The notes under the pieces: generated by a model
What the model saw: only the letters and a program-made list of their open reading frames with translations
The model's database searches: none
Told to the model about the DNA's origin: nothing
NCBI GenBank assembly: GCA_947846985.1
Contig: CANTUZ010000005.1
Location: 50,743,389 to 50,807,388, forward strand
Origin: Fratercula arctica
Taxonomy: Eukaryota > Chordata > Aves > Charadriiformes > Alcidae
Direction of reading: 5' to 3'
Length of the DNA: 64,000 nt
Part shown: positions 1 through 11,500 of the stretch, in pieces
How the letters are laid out: each line of letters starts with the position of its first letter
How positions within the stretch are numbered: the first letter of the stretch is position 1
Made by a program: the position numbers and the translations under genes

Positions 1-6
1 AATAAA

Positions 7-28
7 GGGGGTGGGGGTGGGAAAGGGG
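7..28 (+). other. G-quadruplex-forming tract
   Basis: Four guanine runs (5, 5, 3 and 4 bases) are separated by loops of 1, 1 and 3 bases, which meets the usual intramolecular G4 pattern on the plus strand. An AATAAA hexamer lies directly upstream at 1-6. That arrangement resembles a polyadenylation signal with a G-rich downstream element, but the window starts here, so no upstream transcript can be judged. Confidence 0.7.
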
Positions 29-3000
29 TGTTTGAGCTTCCTTTGCAGTACGCTGATCGAATTTCAACTTTAAACAACTGGCTTTTTGACCAATTTTAAA
101 CTTTTGTTTGATTTGATTTGTAATCAGGTACTAAGTAAGCTGCAATAATATTTATAAGATATGAAGGATAAGTATTGTGTATTATTACAACTCTTGCAGT
201 TTAGATATTTGTTAAAGAAATTCTAGTAAAAAAATGTTACCTATCCTGAGACATTTGCTGCGGTGGCCTGGAATCGCTGTATCTTCGGAAATAAGCAGGT
301 CTCTGCAATATGGAGTTTACTGCCTTGTGTGATAGGCTTTTGCCTCTTAAATTCCATGCAGTAGGAGAACAAATTGTCATTGGTTGGTTTTAGATGTTTT
401 AAATGTAATTACAAATCATTACTCACTTTGCAATAATGTCAGACATGCATATCACTATTTTCATAAAACTTCACAAAATGGCTATTGGTACAAATGCTAT
501 TCATGTCTGTTGTTAACAACCATGTAATTGCTCCCAATTTCTATAAGAATAAAATGGAAGAGGATCCTAAATAGCAGTGGATGGTAAATAATGAGAATAA
601 TCACATTGCACTTAAGTAATATTTTAAATTATGGATGTTAAGATACAGTTCTATTTCAGGATCACAATCTGGAAATGATATACAATGCAGCTTGCCTGTT
701 AACTTCACTTTACTTGGTTCATTGTAAATGAATACGAGTAAATGGGAAACCGACTGAAACCCAAAGGGTTACAGATACCAGCACTTGAAGCAGAGCTCTT
801 TCAACTCTATTACTATTTCACAAAATGTAAAAAATACTTGAGACAATTTACATATCAGTGACAACCAACATTGCTTTTATGTGATACACCAAAGTAAAGT
901 AAAACTTAAATGTGAAAACTTGCAAAAGAACGAACAGTATAACATGCACTGGTTTTAGAGGTACACAGAGAAGACATGAACATATTTCATCAGGTTGGTA
1001 AATTTAAGAAATAATTATATGAATAAAGCCAAGTTTTTGATTTGATTCATGAGAAGTTACACGTTATTGTGCTAAGTGGATAGGATCTGTTCTAGCCCTT
1101 GCATAACCTAATGTCACATCACATGGGCTAAGGCTTCACCTTGTAACAAAATCTACACGTGACTAATGTGTACACAGAGCACTTCCAATAAAGTTGGTGG
1201 CATGTTTAAGTCCCTGCAGATCAGTACCCAAAATAATTTCCGCACAGGAAAACTGAAGCAAACATGAAAATGCGTCAGATATAATATTGAACATAGCTCC
1301 AAATAAAGACAACTTTCTGTAACTTCAAACAAAAAGAAATGGTTGGGTTTTTTATGTTAGTGTGCCTTTAATCAAGGTGTTATGTTGGTGCTGGTAAATC
1401 TTAACTCTGAATGAGTAAGGCTGAAGGCTACAGCTCTATGATATCAATTAAGCACCGGTATGTATCATCATTATGATATAAAAAATTCCATCTGGGCCAA
1501 GTTCACAAGTTTTATAAATCACCAAGATTGCTATGAGTTGAAATTCCTTACATAGACACGTTTATATACATTTTAAGGCAACTATATAGTATCAGATCTC
1601 CATCATGTAGGACAAGGGAATCTGTTAAACCATACTCGAGCACAATTTGAATGGGATTTGTTTACCTTGCTTAAGGAAGATTTTCAATTCCAGAGGGAGG
1701 TTTTCCCTGAGCAATGAATGCTTGCATAGCCAGTCTTTAGGGGAAATACTTAATTTTTCCACTATTTTTATTGGCTATCAGAAACTGGAAGAGAAGGAAG
1801 GAAATAAAATTTTCAGGAACGTAAGAGAAACTAAGTGCTTTCTAAATTCCTAGGAGACTGGTGTCTGGTAAGAAAATGCCAATGGTTTTCCAAAGTTACT
1901 GTATAAATCTGCTTTGGAAATTAATGTCTTTTCCAATTCTCTCACACATCTTCAGACACTGAATTATTTTGGCTAACAAAAATCAAGTTTCTTTGTATGA
2001 ATCAGACCTACTAAAATATGACACTGCAAACTGAGTAAAATCTTCCAGGTTATAAATTGAGATATGTGAAAAATTGGAAAGAATGATATGAAGTGTGGAA
2101 ATATACACATCTTTTAGCTGAGATATGACATGTAAAACTTCAATGGATTGAAGCTGAAAGGAGAAACCCAAGAACAACACTACACGCTTATGCCCAATAA
2201 TGTGGAAGAGCATTCAGCTCATTGATCTCTGATAGTGTAAGTAAGACTTAAAAAAAAGTCCTCAGTTGTAAGGTGGAGTAATTTTAATTCAGGAAGAACT
2301 GCATAATAGGGAGATACTGAATACAGCACTGGTTAATAAAGATCTATATTCCCTCACAATTTTCTTTTTTGCCTTGGCTTGAAAAAATTATTCATCCCTT
2401 TAGTGAGCTCCTATAGGTGAATACTTCAAACCAGTACATACCTGGTATTCTTTTTTGCCTTAAACATGTTCCTTTTGGCTATGTTTATCTCAGGGCATCC
2501 ATTCATCAGGCTAAAGTTTCTTTTTTCAGATAAAGTTCCTATTTTAATTACTGCTCAGATAATATGATAATTGATTATACAAGAGTTGATTTTAAAGAAA
2601 TGGATAATCTGGCCCGTAAAGCCCTTGTGCCCACACATGGTGTGGTGCTTTCAGTGATTCTACTGTATGCATTCTTTAGTGTGCTTCTGTGTTATTTTTG
2701 TTGTGGCCTTTTAAATATATTTAATGATGTAGATTTCTGTGCAGGGCTTTTGTGTGTATTTGGTGGGTGACTGAAAAGTAGCTTCCTGGATAATAAGTAA
2801 ATAGAGAATTGCATGTTACAGTTCATTAGCTGTTATAATATTTAACTATGGAAGGAAATTGTTTAAATGCTGAATGTTAGAAAAGAGGGCTTCAGGAAGA
2901 GGAGGAGAGTTCCGGCATTGTTTTCAGTGAGAATAGGGTAGGTTTGAAGTTGTTTGATAGGAGAAGGCAGAACGTTATGGGGACTACTGCAGTAAGCCTA

Positions 3001-5567
3001 GGGCATGTAGCCACCTAAGGCTAAGAGTGCTAATGGTCTGTTCTGTGACAGTCTGGCAACAACTCTGGGCTTAATTTACTAGTGTGGGTATAGCCTCTGA
3101 GAATCAGAGTTTTAATATACAAAATTTTATATAGGGAATTTCCCCAACCCACAGATCATTTAGAGATAATTGAAGGGTGCTAAACAGTCTATTGTTAAAG
3201 GACTATTTCCCTGGTTTCTGTGGTACCTTAGTACAACTGGAGACCTTTTATCAAGACAAAATGCTGCATTTGAGCCTACTGAGTCATTACAATATTCCTT
3301 TTCCTTCCACTCCTGCTTTAAAAAGGTGACACTGCTGGTGGTAGCCCCCCAAATCCTGGCTCAGCACACCTTTATATTACATACTTGCACTGAAGAGGTT
3401 TGAGCAGTAGCAATATGCAGTTAGTGCTGGCAAAGGTGCAGCACGCTAAATGCCAGTTTATTTAACTAAGGAACTAAGCCTGCAAACAATCAAAGCTCAA
3501 TTGTAGATAGCAATTGGGCAACAGACAGATTTTGTTCCCTGCTATACTCCTGCTTCTTTTACACATTAAATTCTTTACTGATGTACAGTCAACTCTAAAG
3601 TTATCCTTTCCTGATCAAGGTGATCCAAATATAGTCTCAGACAAAGAACTGTAGAAAGGAAAAAAACAGGAAGGGTGGCAGACGCTCCTCATGATTATTC
3701 AACATTTCAAAGTCATAGGCTTTTGTTGGAGCTCCTTTACTTTTTCTTCATCAGCGCACATGCTTATGTTCTTCATAGCTCCACCAGCTCTCACACCAAG
3801 CATCATCAAGAAACGAGGGTTGTGTGCATAGCATAGGTTTTGTGTATTTGATTGTACTTGTGCACACACATTCGTGTTTTCTGAGAGAACAGAAATACAT
3901 TAGACAATTCCTATTATGATGAGATAATTATTTAAAAAAAAAAAAAGGTGGAAATAGTCAGTCTGGAATGTAGAAAAAAGGATACTTAATTTTATTTTAT
4001 TTAAAAAAAAGAAATCTATTTTATTCACATAACAAAATCTTAGACTGTAAGTGTTACTCTCTGCGGCATTTTTAATGGGCATTGCAAAGCAGGAAGCTGG
4101 GAGAAAAGGATGGAAGTGGAAAAGAAAGTGCTAAAAGGCTGGCTTCCGAGTTCTAGCCCTAGGTTTAAACAACTAGCAACACCTACCCACCCTAGAATAA
4201 ACCAGTTCACACTGGACACCAGACCACATACACGCCCTGAAGGATGTAAAAATGAAGTCGCATTTCTGACTGTAGCAGCAGACTACTATATCTGTTAGCC
4301 CAGATATTCCTGAAAGTTTAATTATGGTAACATGACACTCGGTGAGGGATAAACACCTGAGGACTTACTCAGGATCTTCAGCAAATTTTACAGACTGAAT
4401 TAAACGCTAGCGCAGATCCGCATTCAGATAGGCAAGTAAGTCTAGTTATGTCTAATCAAGCTTAGTTTATCTCATAGATTCTGAAGCTTTACGACATTTT
4501 TACAAACTCCCTGGGTTGCCAGATAGCCATGTAACTACTGATACACTATAGCATTCTGTAGGCCAAGGACATTCGTGACAAACCATTTGTTTCCATTTTT
4601 CTCTGCACAGTAAAGCTGAGTGGGTTCTAAGGGATGTTTTTACAATGGGTTACCAGTGCCTGTACTTGGGAGACAAAAATCTTTCTATGACTGTTTTGTA
4701 CTACTCACCATCTTATGCACTATGGAAACTTTGAGAAGAGGACCTCACAATTTATATATGCACTCATGTATGTTTTTGTTTGTACAATAGGAAATAAAGA
4801 ATGAAAGTAATTAAAATTTTACACCTCATTATGTGGAAATCTGCAGATAAAGCTTGTCTGACTGTGTAGTTCTATGGTTTACTTAGAGTCTGTTCTGTAG
4901 ATAGTTTGTGCTCTTCTTTTAGTACTCCAGTTTTTCTGTTAAAAAGAGCTACTCCATTCTGCAAAAATTAACTTTTTCTTAATTTGAATATTATTTTTGT
5001 TTTACAGTATTTTCATCACCTTTAATGATAGATCTATAATGAAGTCCAAATAAAACTGCCTGAAAATTACAACATTTCCCCATTTTTAATGAAAAAGGAT
5101 GTGTGACCTTGGAATACAGCTACAAGAGTCAAAAAAAAACCTGGAGATATTTTTTTCCTAAGCATGATGGCAACACTTTCTTGCATTAAACCTCCTGATG
5201 AAGCCAGTTGACCTCCAGGATAGTTTTACCTGAATAGAAATTTTAAAATTTATTAAATAGTAGTCTTCTAACATTAAAATGTAGAATGTTTTATCTGGCT
5301 TCAAGTTTTATTGTCCTAAATATTTTGGTAAGTCATCAAGAACCGTAAATAGATGCACCTAAATTTAGATGCATTGAGTAACATAAAGCAGTCAGAGCAA
5401 AGATGCATTCAAAATATTTCATGCCATAGGGGAAAATATTAAATAAAAAGCTCAGCTTCCATTCAGAAAGTGGTTCTGAAGGAGGCAGGAGAAACTGCTG
5501 GAAAAAGACCTGTAGAAATACGCTATGTGAATTAAACATTCCAAGGGGAAAAAGCCTTCAATTTAAT
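29..5567. other. unique AT-rich DNA, no gene seen
   Basis: Only short open frames occur (up to 77 codons), none resembling a known protein or showing a convincing exon structure. A 13-base A run lies at 3934-3946. I recognise no transposable element, RNA gene or promoter here. Confidence 0.6.
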
Positions 5568-5656
5568 TGTATATTGGGTTTGCATGGCAAGGTTTTGGTA
5601 GCAGGGAGGCAACGGGCCTGGCTTCTGTGATAAGATGCCAGAAACTTCCCCCATGT

Positions 5657-5757
5657 CCAATAGAGCCAGTGCCAGCTGGCTCTAAGGCAGACCTGCTGCT
5701 GGCCAAGGCTGAGCCAAGCAGTGACAGCGGTAGTGCCTCTGCGATAACGCATTTAAG
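5657..5757 (+). promoter_or_regulatory. LTR promoter elements (CCAAT and TATA-like)
   Basis: CCAAT occurs at 5657-5661 and a TATA-like TTTAAG at 5752-5757, about 90 bases apart, in the part of the LTR expected to be U3. This would direct plus-strand transcription starting roughly 25-30 bases after the TATA-like box. Present activity is unknown. Confidence 0.4.
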
Positions 5758-5989
5758 AAGGGAGAAAAATGCTGCGCAACAGCAGCTGGAGAGAGGAATT
5801 AGAAGATGTGAAAGCAACAACTCTGCAGACACCAAGGTCAATGAAGAAGGAAGGGGAGGATCTGCTCCAGGTGCTGAAGTAGAGATTCCCCTGCAGCCTG
5901 TGACAAAGACCATGGTGAGGCAGGCTGTCCCTCTGCAGCCCATGGAGGTTAAAGGTGTAGTAGATATCCCCTTCAGCTCGTGGAGGACC

Positions 5990-6197
5990 CCACACTGGGG
6001 CAGGTGGATGTGCCTAAAGGAAGCTGTGACCCCATGGAGAGGAGCCCATGCTGGAGCAGGTCTTCTGACAGGACTTCTGATCCTGTGGGGAACACCTGCT
6101 GGAACAGTTTGTGCAGAACTGCAGCCTCTGGGAAGGATCCATGTTGGAGACGTTCATGGAAGACTGTCTCCTGTGGGAGGGACCCCCACTGGAGCAG
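5990..6197 (+). repeat. degenerate tandem repeats inside the LTR
   Basis: Variants of the motif CTGGAGCAGG recur near 5994, 6051, 6093, 6142 and 6188, about 40-55 bases apart, often preceded by CCCA or CCATG and followed by a CTGTGGGG-like segment. The LTR centre therefore seems to have grown by duplication of a unit of about 50 bases, now diverged. Confidence 0.55.
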
Positions 6198-6396
6198 GGG
6201 AAGAGTGTGAGAAGGAAGGAGCAGCAAAGAGAACGTGTGATGACTACAACCCCTATTCCCTGTCCCCCTATGCTGCTTGGTGGGAGGAGGTAGAGAAGCC
6301 AGGAGTGAAGTTGAGCCTGGGAAGAAGGGAGGGGTGGGCGGAAGGTGTTTTAAGATTTGTTTTTATTTCTCATTATCCTACCCTGATTTTTTTGGC

Positions 6397-6402
6397 AATA
6401 AA
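6397..6402 (+). terminator. LTR polyadenylation signal AATAAA
   Basis: A perfect AATAAA hexamer lies in the 3' part of the LTR, about 180 bases before its end, where an R-region polyadenylation signal is expected. It could terminate plus-strand transcripts that enter the LTR. Confidence 0.5.
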
Positions 6403-6584
6403 TTAAATTAATTTCCCTACATCATGTCTGTTTTGCCCATGATGGTACTTGGTGAGTGAACTCCCTGTCCTTATTTCGACCCATAAGCCTTTCGTTATAT
6501 TTTTTCTCCCCTGTCCAGTTGAGGAGAGGGAATGATAGGAGTGGTTTGACGGGCCCCTGGCAGACAGCCAAGATCAACCCACCA

Positions 6585-7388
6585 GAAATTAGCTATGAAG
6601 TAATGACTACGATTGTCCTTATTAATCTGAATTAAGTACCATGAATTGTTTGAAGTGGGCAGAGTCAGTGTCAGTGAAGCACTCATAATTTTTGGTTACC
6701 CACTTTATAGCAAAAGGTATCTCACTGGTGGCCATTTTCTGGTCCAAATTAATGTCCTGAATGATTTAAGGGAAAAACAGTGCTTGATCATGAAAAGTAT
6801 AAGTTCAAGTATGTAAAGATTTGAACTTTTTTTTTTAATATAATAAAAATAATCCTTTCTGGGTTTGTTTATAGTCTAAACAAGTTAGTTTGCCTTATGT
6901 TACGTATTATCCAATTTGAACTCTGAAGTGCATCCAACTAAACAATCTCTGCAATTTTATTTTTATAAGTAAATGTCAGTGTCATCCTGATTTTTCTTAT
7001 TCTCTTGCAAAATACAATATTGTGGGAAGAGCTAGAAACTACATTATCCTGTGCCACGAAAACCTAACCATGAAACTGAATAGAATTAAAATAGAAATCA
7101 GTCATGAGGTTACCCTTTCCAAATGTGTGCTTTCTTACTCAGTGACGCTATAAATATCATTGGTAATCATCAGCATTGGCTAAGATTTTAAAAACTGAAT
7201 AAATCAAATACAAAAGTAAAAATAAATGAGGAAGTCAAGAGATGTAATCCACGCTATCACTTACTAATTTTAGTTGACGGACAATGCAAAAGGGTTAGTT
7301 CCAACTTTTACTTATTTCTCTTTTTTTTGCATGGATTTTTTAGTAGAAATTATTTCCTGTAAAATTCTGCATAAACCTGGTAATACAG
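6585..7388. other. unique AT-rich DNA, no gene seen
   Basis: This separates the solo LTR from the first CR1 fragment. It holds no open frame of note and no repeat I recognise. Confidence 0.6.
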
Positions 7389-7690
7389 CATAGAATCATA
7401 GAATGGTTTAGCTTGGAAGGGACCTTAAAGGTCATCTAGTTCCAACTTCACTGCCCTGGGCAGGGACACCTCCCATTATACCAGGTTGCTCAAAGCCCCA
7501 TCCAGCCTGGCCTTGAACACTTCCAGGGATGGGGCATCCACAACTTCTCTGGGCAACCTCTTCCAGTGTCTCACCACCCTCCCCATAAAGAATTTCTTCC
7601 TAGTATCTAATCTAATCTCTCTTCTTTCAGTTTAAAACTGTTACTCCTTGTCCTATCACTACACTCCCTGATAAACTCCCTGATACGCTC
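7389..7690 (-). mobile_element. CR1 LINE, 3' end only
   Basis: Read on the minus strand, this ends in two copies of the octamer ATTCTATG, the hallmark of CR1 3' ends. The part before it encodes decayed remnants of the last part of ORF2 and the short 3' UTR. It aligns closely by eye with the reverse complement of 43490-43800, so both belong to the same CR1 group. That group differs from the copies at 33345 and 60884. The element is strongly 5'-truncated, at about 300 bases. The 5' edge, near 7675-7700, is blurred by a short CTCCCTGATA-type duplication. Confidence 0.92.
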
Positions 7691-7770
7691 CCGGATAGTT
7701 AAATTCCTAACAATGATATGAATTAAATTAGATGCCTACATCTTTTCAAGCCTAGTAATACGGAAAGTAT

Positions 7771-8022
7771 CAAGGTGCTGCAGGGGCTGAGGGTTCCCTG
7801 GGGTCTGTCCCAGCCCCATAAGTGAGGGAGCGGGGCTAGGGGGGCATACAAGAACAGCCTCAGCCCAGGTCATCAGGCACCTCTATGGGGACAGGGATGA
7901 TGAGGCTGGGCTGGGATGCCAGGCTGCAAATGGAGGACAGGATCAGGCCCGGTGAGGGGAATCAGGGTCAGGCACAGCCCCAGGATGACTGGGCAGGGCC
8001 ATGAGGGTGGGACCAGGCTGGA
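7771..8022. other. GC-rich, CpG-poor block of unknown origin
   Basis: About 250 bases rich in G and C lie in otherwise AT-rich DNA, with recurring CAGG, GGCTGGG and CAGCCC words and very few CpG pairs. Low CpG argues against a promoter island and for an old methylated repeat. It begins about 80 bases past the CR1 fragment at 7389-7690. It could be a repeat 5' UTR or a decayed minisatellite; I do not recognise it. Confidence 0.45.
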
Positions 8023-8524
8023 TTTTTGTTGGTCTACATATTCAAGTTCATCTTCTGGTACAATTTAGAGCAGCCAGAGGGTTGCTTTAAACTATCTTAA
8101 GCTCCAGTTTCACACAAATTAGTATAGTAGTGTTGTGCCATAGTGCTTCACCAATACTTTAGACCTGGGGTAACACTGGAAAAAGAGGAGCTGGTATATG
8201 GACAGTTCATCAGGTTCTGTCTATGCATTCTGTGTAACTAAAGATTACCAGATAGAAGATAGCAGTATGAGAGGTATGTAAAAAACCCAGTGTATTGGAC
8301 TCGTGTTTTATTTGCTGTGCCTTTAAACTTTGTTTTTAAATCCTAAATGATTTCTTTTTATTTGGGTACAAATGGCTAATTTTTAAATAACTTTTGGAAT
8401 GACCTTAAGCAGAGGGATAATTGTCAGAAGCTGCAGGTATATTCAGAAAAAGAATGATTTGAATATACTTTGATTTGCTTTGTCCATGACTAGTAAAATT
8501 TATACAAACAATCCTGCCTGGGCA

Positions 8525-8585
8525 GAGAGATAGAGAGGATGACCTAATAGGTCTTTTCCATCTCTTAGTCCTATGGTTCTGCTAT
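8525..8585 (+). mobile_element. ancient CR1 3' tail fragment
   Basis: The words GGATGACCTAATAGGTC, TTTTCCATC and CCTATGGTTCTG follow the order of a CR1 3' UTR (gatgacct, aggtc, ccttccaac, then the ATTCTATG-like tail). Divergence is high, so this is an old copy. Nothing upstream is recognisable. Confidence 0.5.
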
Positions 8586-11500
8586 TTCATAAAATACATT
8601 AAAAATAGATTTGCATAACAGACTGGAACAGCTCCAAGTAAGCCATTTCAATCTCTCAGGAACATAATAAATATGTAATTTAAATACTGCCTAAAAACAT
8701 ATTTACTGATCTGTCTGCATTTATTCTTCCACTGGAGATTACAAAATGCATATTTACCACAGAACTCTCCCTAAATAATGTCAAAGTCCTTGGTCTCCAT
8801 TGGCTGAAGTCAGAGGACTCAGAGGAAAGACTGAGGCTTTCTCCTCAGAGCATTTTGCTCATGCGCCTTATTTTTAAGACCTGTAAGAGCAAACTTTCAA
8901 AGTAACACTAATCCGAATTTGTTGATGAATTTCAACAAGAATCTCTTTGGCCATAGTACTGTGCTTTGATTTGAAAAATGTATATTTTAATTACTTAGCT
9001 AGTGTCTGATGCAAGTAGTCTATTGAACAAAAATCAAGCACAATGTGCGTTACCTTTTGAAAAACAAGCTTGTTGAATCTCCACTTGAACCCTTTCCTTG
9101 ATGAACTGAAAGATTAGTCATGTACCCTGGTTGCATCCATTAGAAATGTGACTAAATTGCGACATAGAGACAATGAAGGAAACACACTTTTACAAAACTT
9201 ATCAATGACAAGACTGCACCCTGGTGGGTATCTGCCTGCTTATTATTATCTTTACCTCAAGCTTTCTACCTGAGACATGGCTTCCATTTGATATGCCAAA
9301 GAATAGTGTTCACATTCCCCTCTTTATTTACCTTTATTTTAGAGCTGCTTAATTATAATTTCTCCAATACAGACTGTGCTGGGTGTTTATTTGACAAACC
9401 AGGTTCATTGGAGTCTGGGATACCTCAGAAGCCAAATAATATGGTGAAGATGGACATGATGGGGTTATCATTGTGTAAAATACTTTTTCAACCTAATTCC
9501 ATATGATACAATACGATTTATTGATTCAGGTTCAGCATTGATTATCTTTTCTGAATTTGAACTGAGCTTGGAAGAGCTACCTATACATTCCTACACTGAG
9601 TTCTTCAGCCCTAGTTACCAGGTGGTTGTATTGGCTTAGTTCAGCTGCACTGTCTCCATGTGCTCCTATCGAGCTGTTTAGTTCTCTTTGAACTTGCAGT
9701 ACCAAATATCATGTACAAAGGACATCAGAATGACCTCAATAGCTAGATTGCAACCCTCCCTCTTTGGGTTACTTTTAGGCATGTACAAAACCATGTACAA
9801 TATGTACCTAATTTAAAAATACTAAACAGTTACTGGCTTATACAACACATCACGTAGCTACAGCTAGCAAGCTGCTAGGCATTAAATGTTCACCACCTCT
9901 GTAGGACACCTAATGAACCTTCCACCTTTTTGATTCTTTCAATGTTAATAAGTTATTATTTACAATAGTAATATTTATTTCTAATTTAAATATTTCTAAC
10001 TTTAGCTTCCAAACACTGGATCTTGTTATGATTTTATCTATCAGATTAAAGGGCCTTTCCACTGGATTTATTTTTTATCAACTTTACGAAAGAGAAAAGG
10101 AGAACTCCTATTAGCCATAAGCTGAATTAGACAATTACTATTGGAAATATTGGGAGCAGAGATAAAAAAATGTAAGGTAAAAATTGTGAATTATGCATTT
10201 TCTGAGTGTATTAGAGGAAATACATGAAGAGGAAAACTTACTTAATGAAGCAGACTCACAATTTGTATTAGAGTGCATTTGTAATAGCAAGCTGGTCTGT
10301 CTGGTAAAGTTAAAGTAGGACATTGCCTTGCTTGTGTAACAGAAAACAAAATCCACAGGCTGCCCCTGGTGGAGCACCGTGAGAGTAGTGTATGTCACTC
10401 TTTCTTGTTTTGCTCCTTTCTGGGGTGAAACAGAGAAATGTATCCTGTAGATATATTACCCTCATGTTGCTTTTAAGCATTTATGTTTTAAGACTTCCCT
10501 GTTTTTACAACACCTACACACACACTTCACATTCCCAGTGAGGACAACTTACTCAGCTGAAGATTTTACCCTGTCTATTACCATGTTTATTTCTATTCAC
10601 CTGGTTGTCCAAAAGGAAAAGTACAGTTATGATGGCCAAGTAGCACTTAGCAGAAGTAAACTGAAGACATAGTACTTTTTTATTATTTTTAAACAATTGT
10701 CATGTTTAAGTGTGATACTTTTAAAGGTCCAAATACATGAAGATTTTATACACGACATTTTTAATGAAAACGTGTTCTCAGATTTCACATTAAATAACAT
10801 ATAGATGAAAAATAAAAGGAACTTTCAAAAAGTCTACAATAGCATTACACTTTAACCAGGTACCAACTCTGCCCCAGAAAAAACATATGCATTGCACACT
10901 TTTCAGTTAGTTTGCCTTGTTCTCTTATGATGGAGAAACAGATACTGGTAGTCACTCTTTATCTAACGATAGAAGAACTTAGTAAAAAGGGTAGTTCTTT
11001 TTATTAAAAAGACCAACTCTAACTTTGGCTTTATGTTCTTTAGAATATATGGCAGCTGACAAAAAGAATTAGAAATAGAAAAAAGAACGAAGGCTAATCC
11101 TCAATTTAGCAGCATGAATTAAAAAGATCGCTTTCAAGGCCTGCTACTTTTAATTCCAAAGATCTGAATGGCAGTGTCTCTTCCCCAGTGTGACTCTTGT
11201 TATCATTGAATAAAGGAGTGTGTTTTTTTAAGAAAAAGAAACAGATATGTGAGCTTTAGTAAAGTCATCAAAAAGCATGCTGTTCTCATACAAATTAGAC
11301 GAAAAACATCTCTTCATACAAATCTGTCTATGAAGAAATCAGAATTTTAACAGCGGCTATGGGCTACTGTTTGTGTCAGGCCTAATTAACCTAGGGAAAT
11401 GGTCTAGAGTTGTTTTTTAAATTATATATTTATACAAAAATATAGTTTCCTGTGTTCCTTTCTACTTTCTTCCTCTATATTTCATAAAATACCAGGCAGC

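Larger units (their letters stand above)
5568..6584 (+). mobile_element. solo LTR of an avian endogenous retrovirus (ERVL-like)
   Basis: This stretch is much richer in GC than its surroundings. It starts with TG and ends with CA, with a short inverted repeat just inside the ends (TGGGTT near 5576, AACCCA at 6576-6581). I recognise the overall sequence from memory as an LTR widespread in bird genomes; assignment to the ERVL class is less certain. It contains a CCAAT box, a TATA-like TTTAAG and an AATAAA signal in the order expected of U3-R-U5. No gag, pol or env sequence adjoins it, so it is a solo LTR left by recombination between two LTRs. The flanking bases (TTAAT and GAAAT) do not form a clean target-site duplication, so the insertion is old or the ends are off by a few bases. 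Open frames of 279 codons (plus) and 126 codons (minus) run through it, but these reflect its GC content, not a gene. Confidence 0.8.

Noticed and set aside
5567..6406. 279-codon plus-strand open frame
   Set aside because: It lies wholly inside the solo LTR, starts at the LTR edge, has no similarity to a retroviral or host protein, and the opposite strand is also open. It is a by-product of GC-rich sequence.
5561..6590. target-site duplication flanking the LTR
   Set aside because: The five bases on each side (TTAAT and GAAAT) do not match, and shifting the ends by one or two bases does not give a clean duplication.
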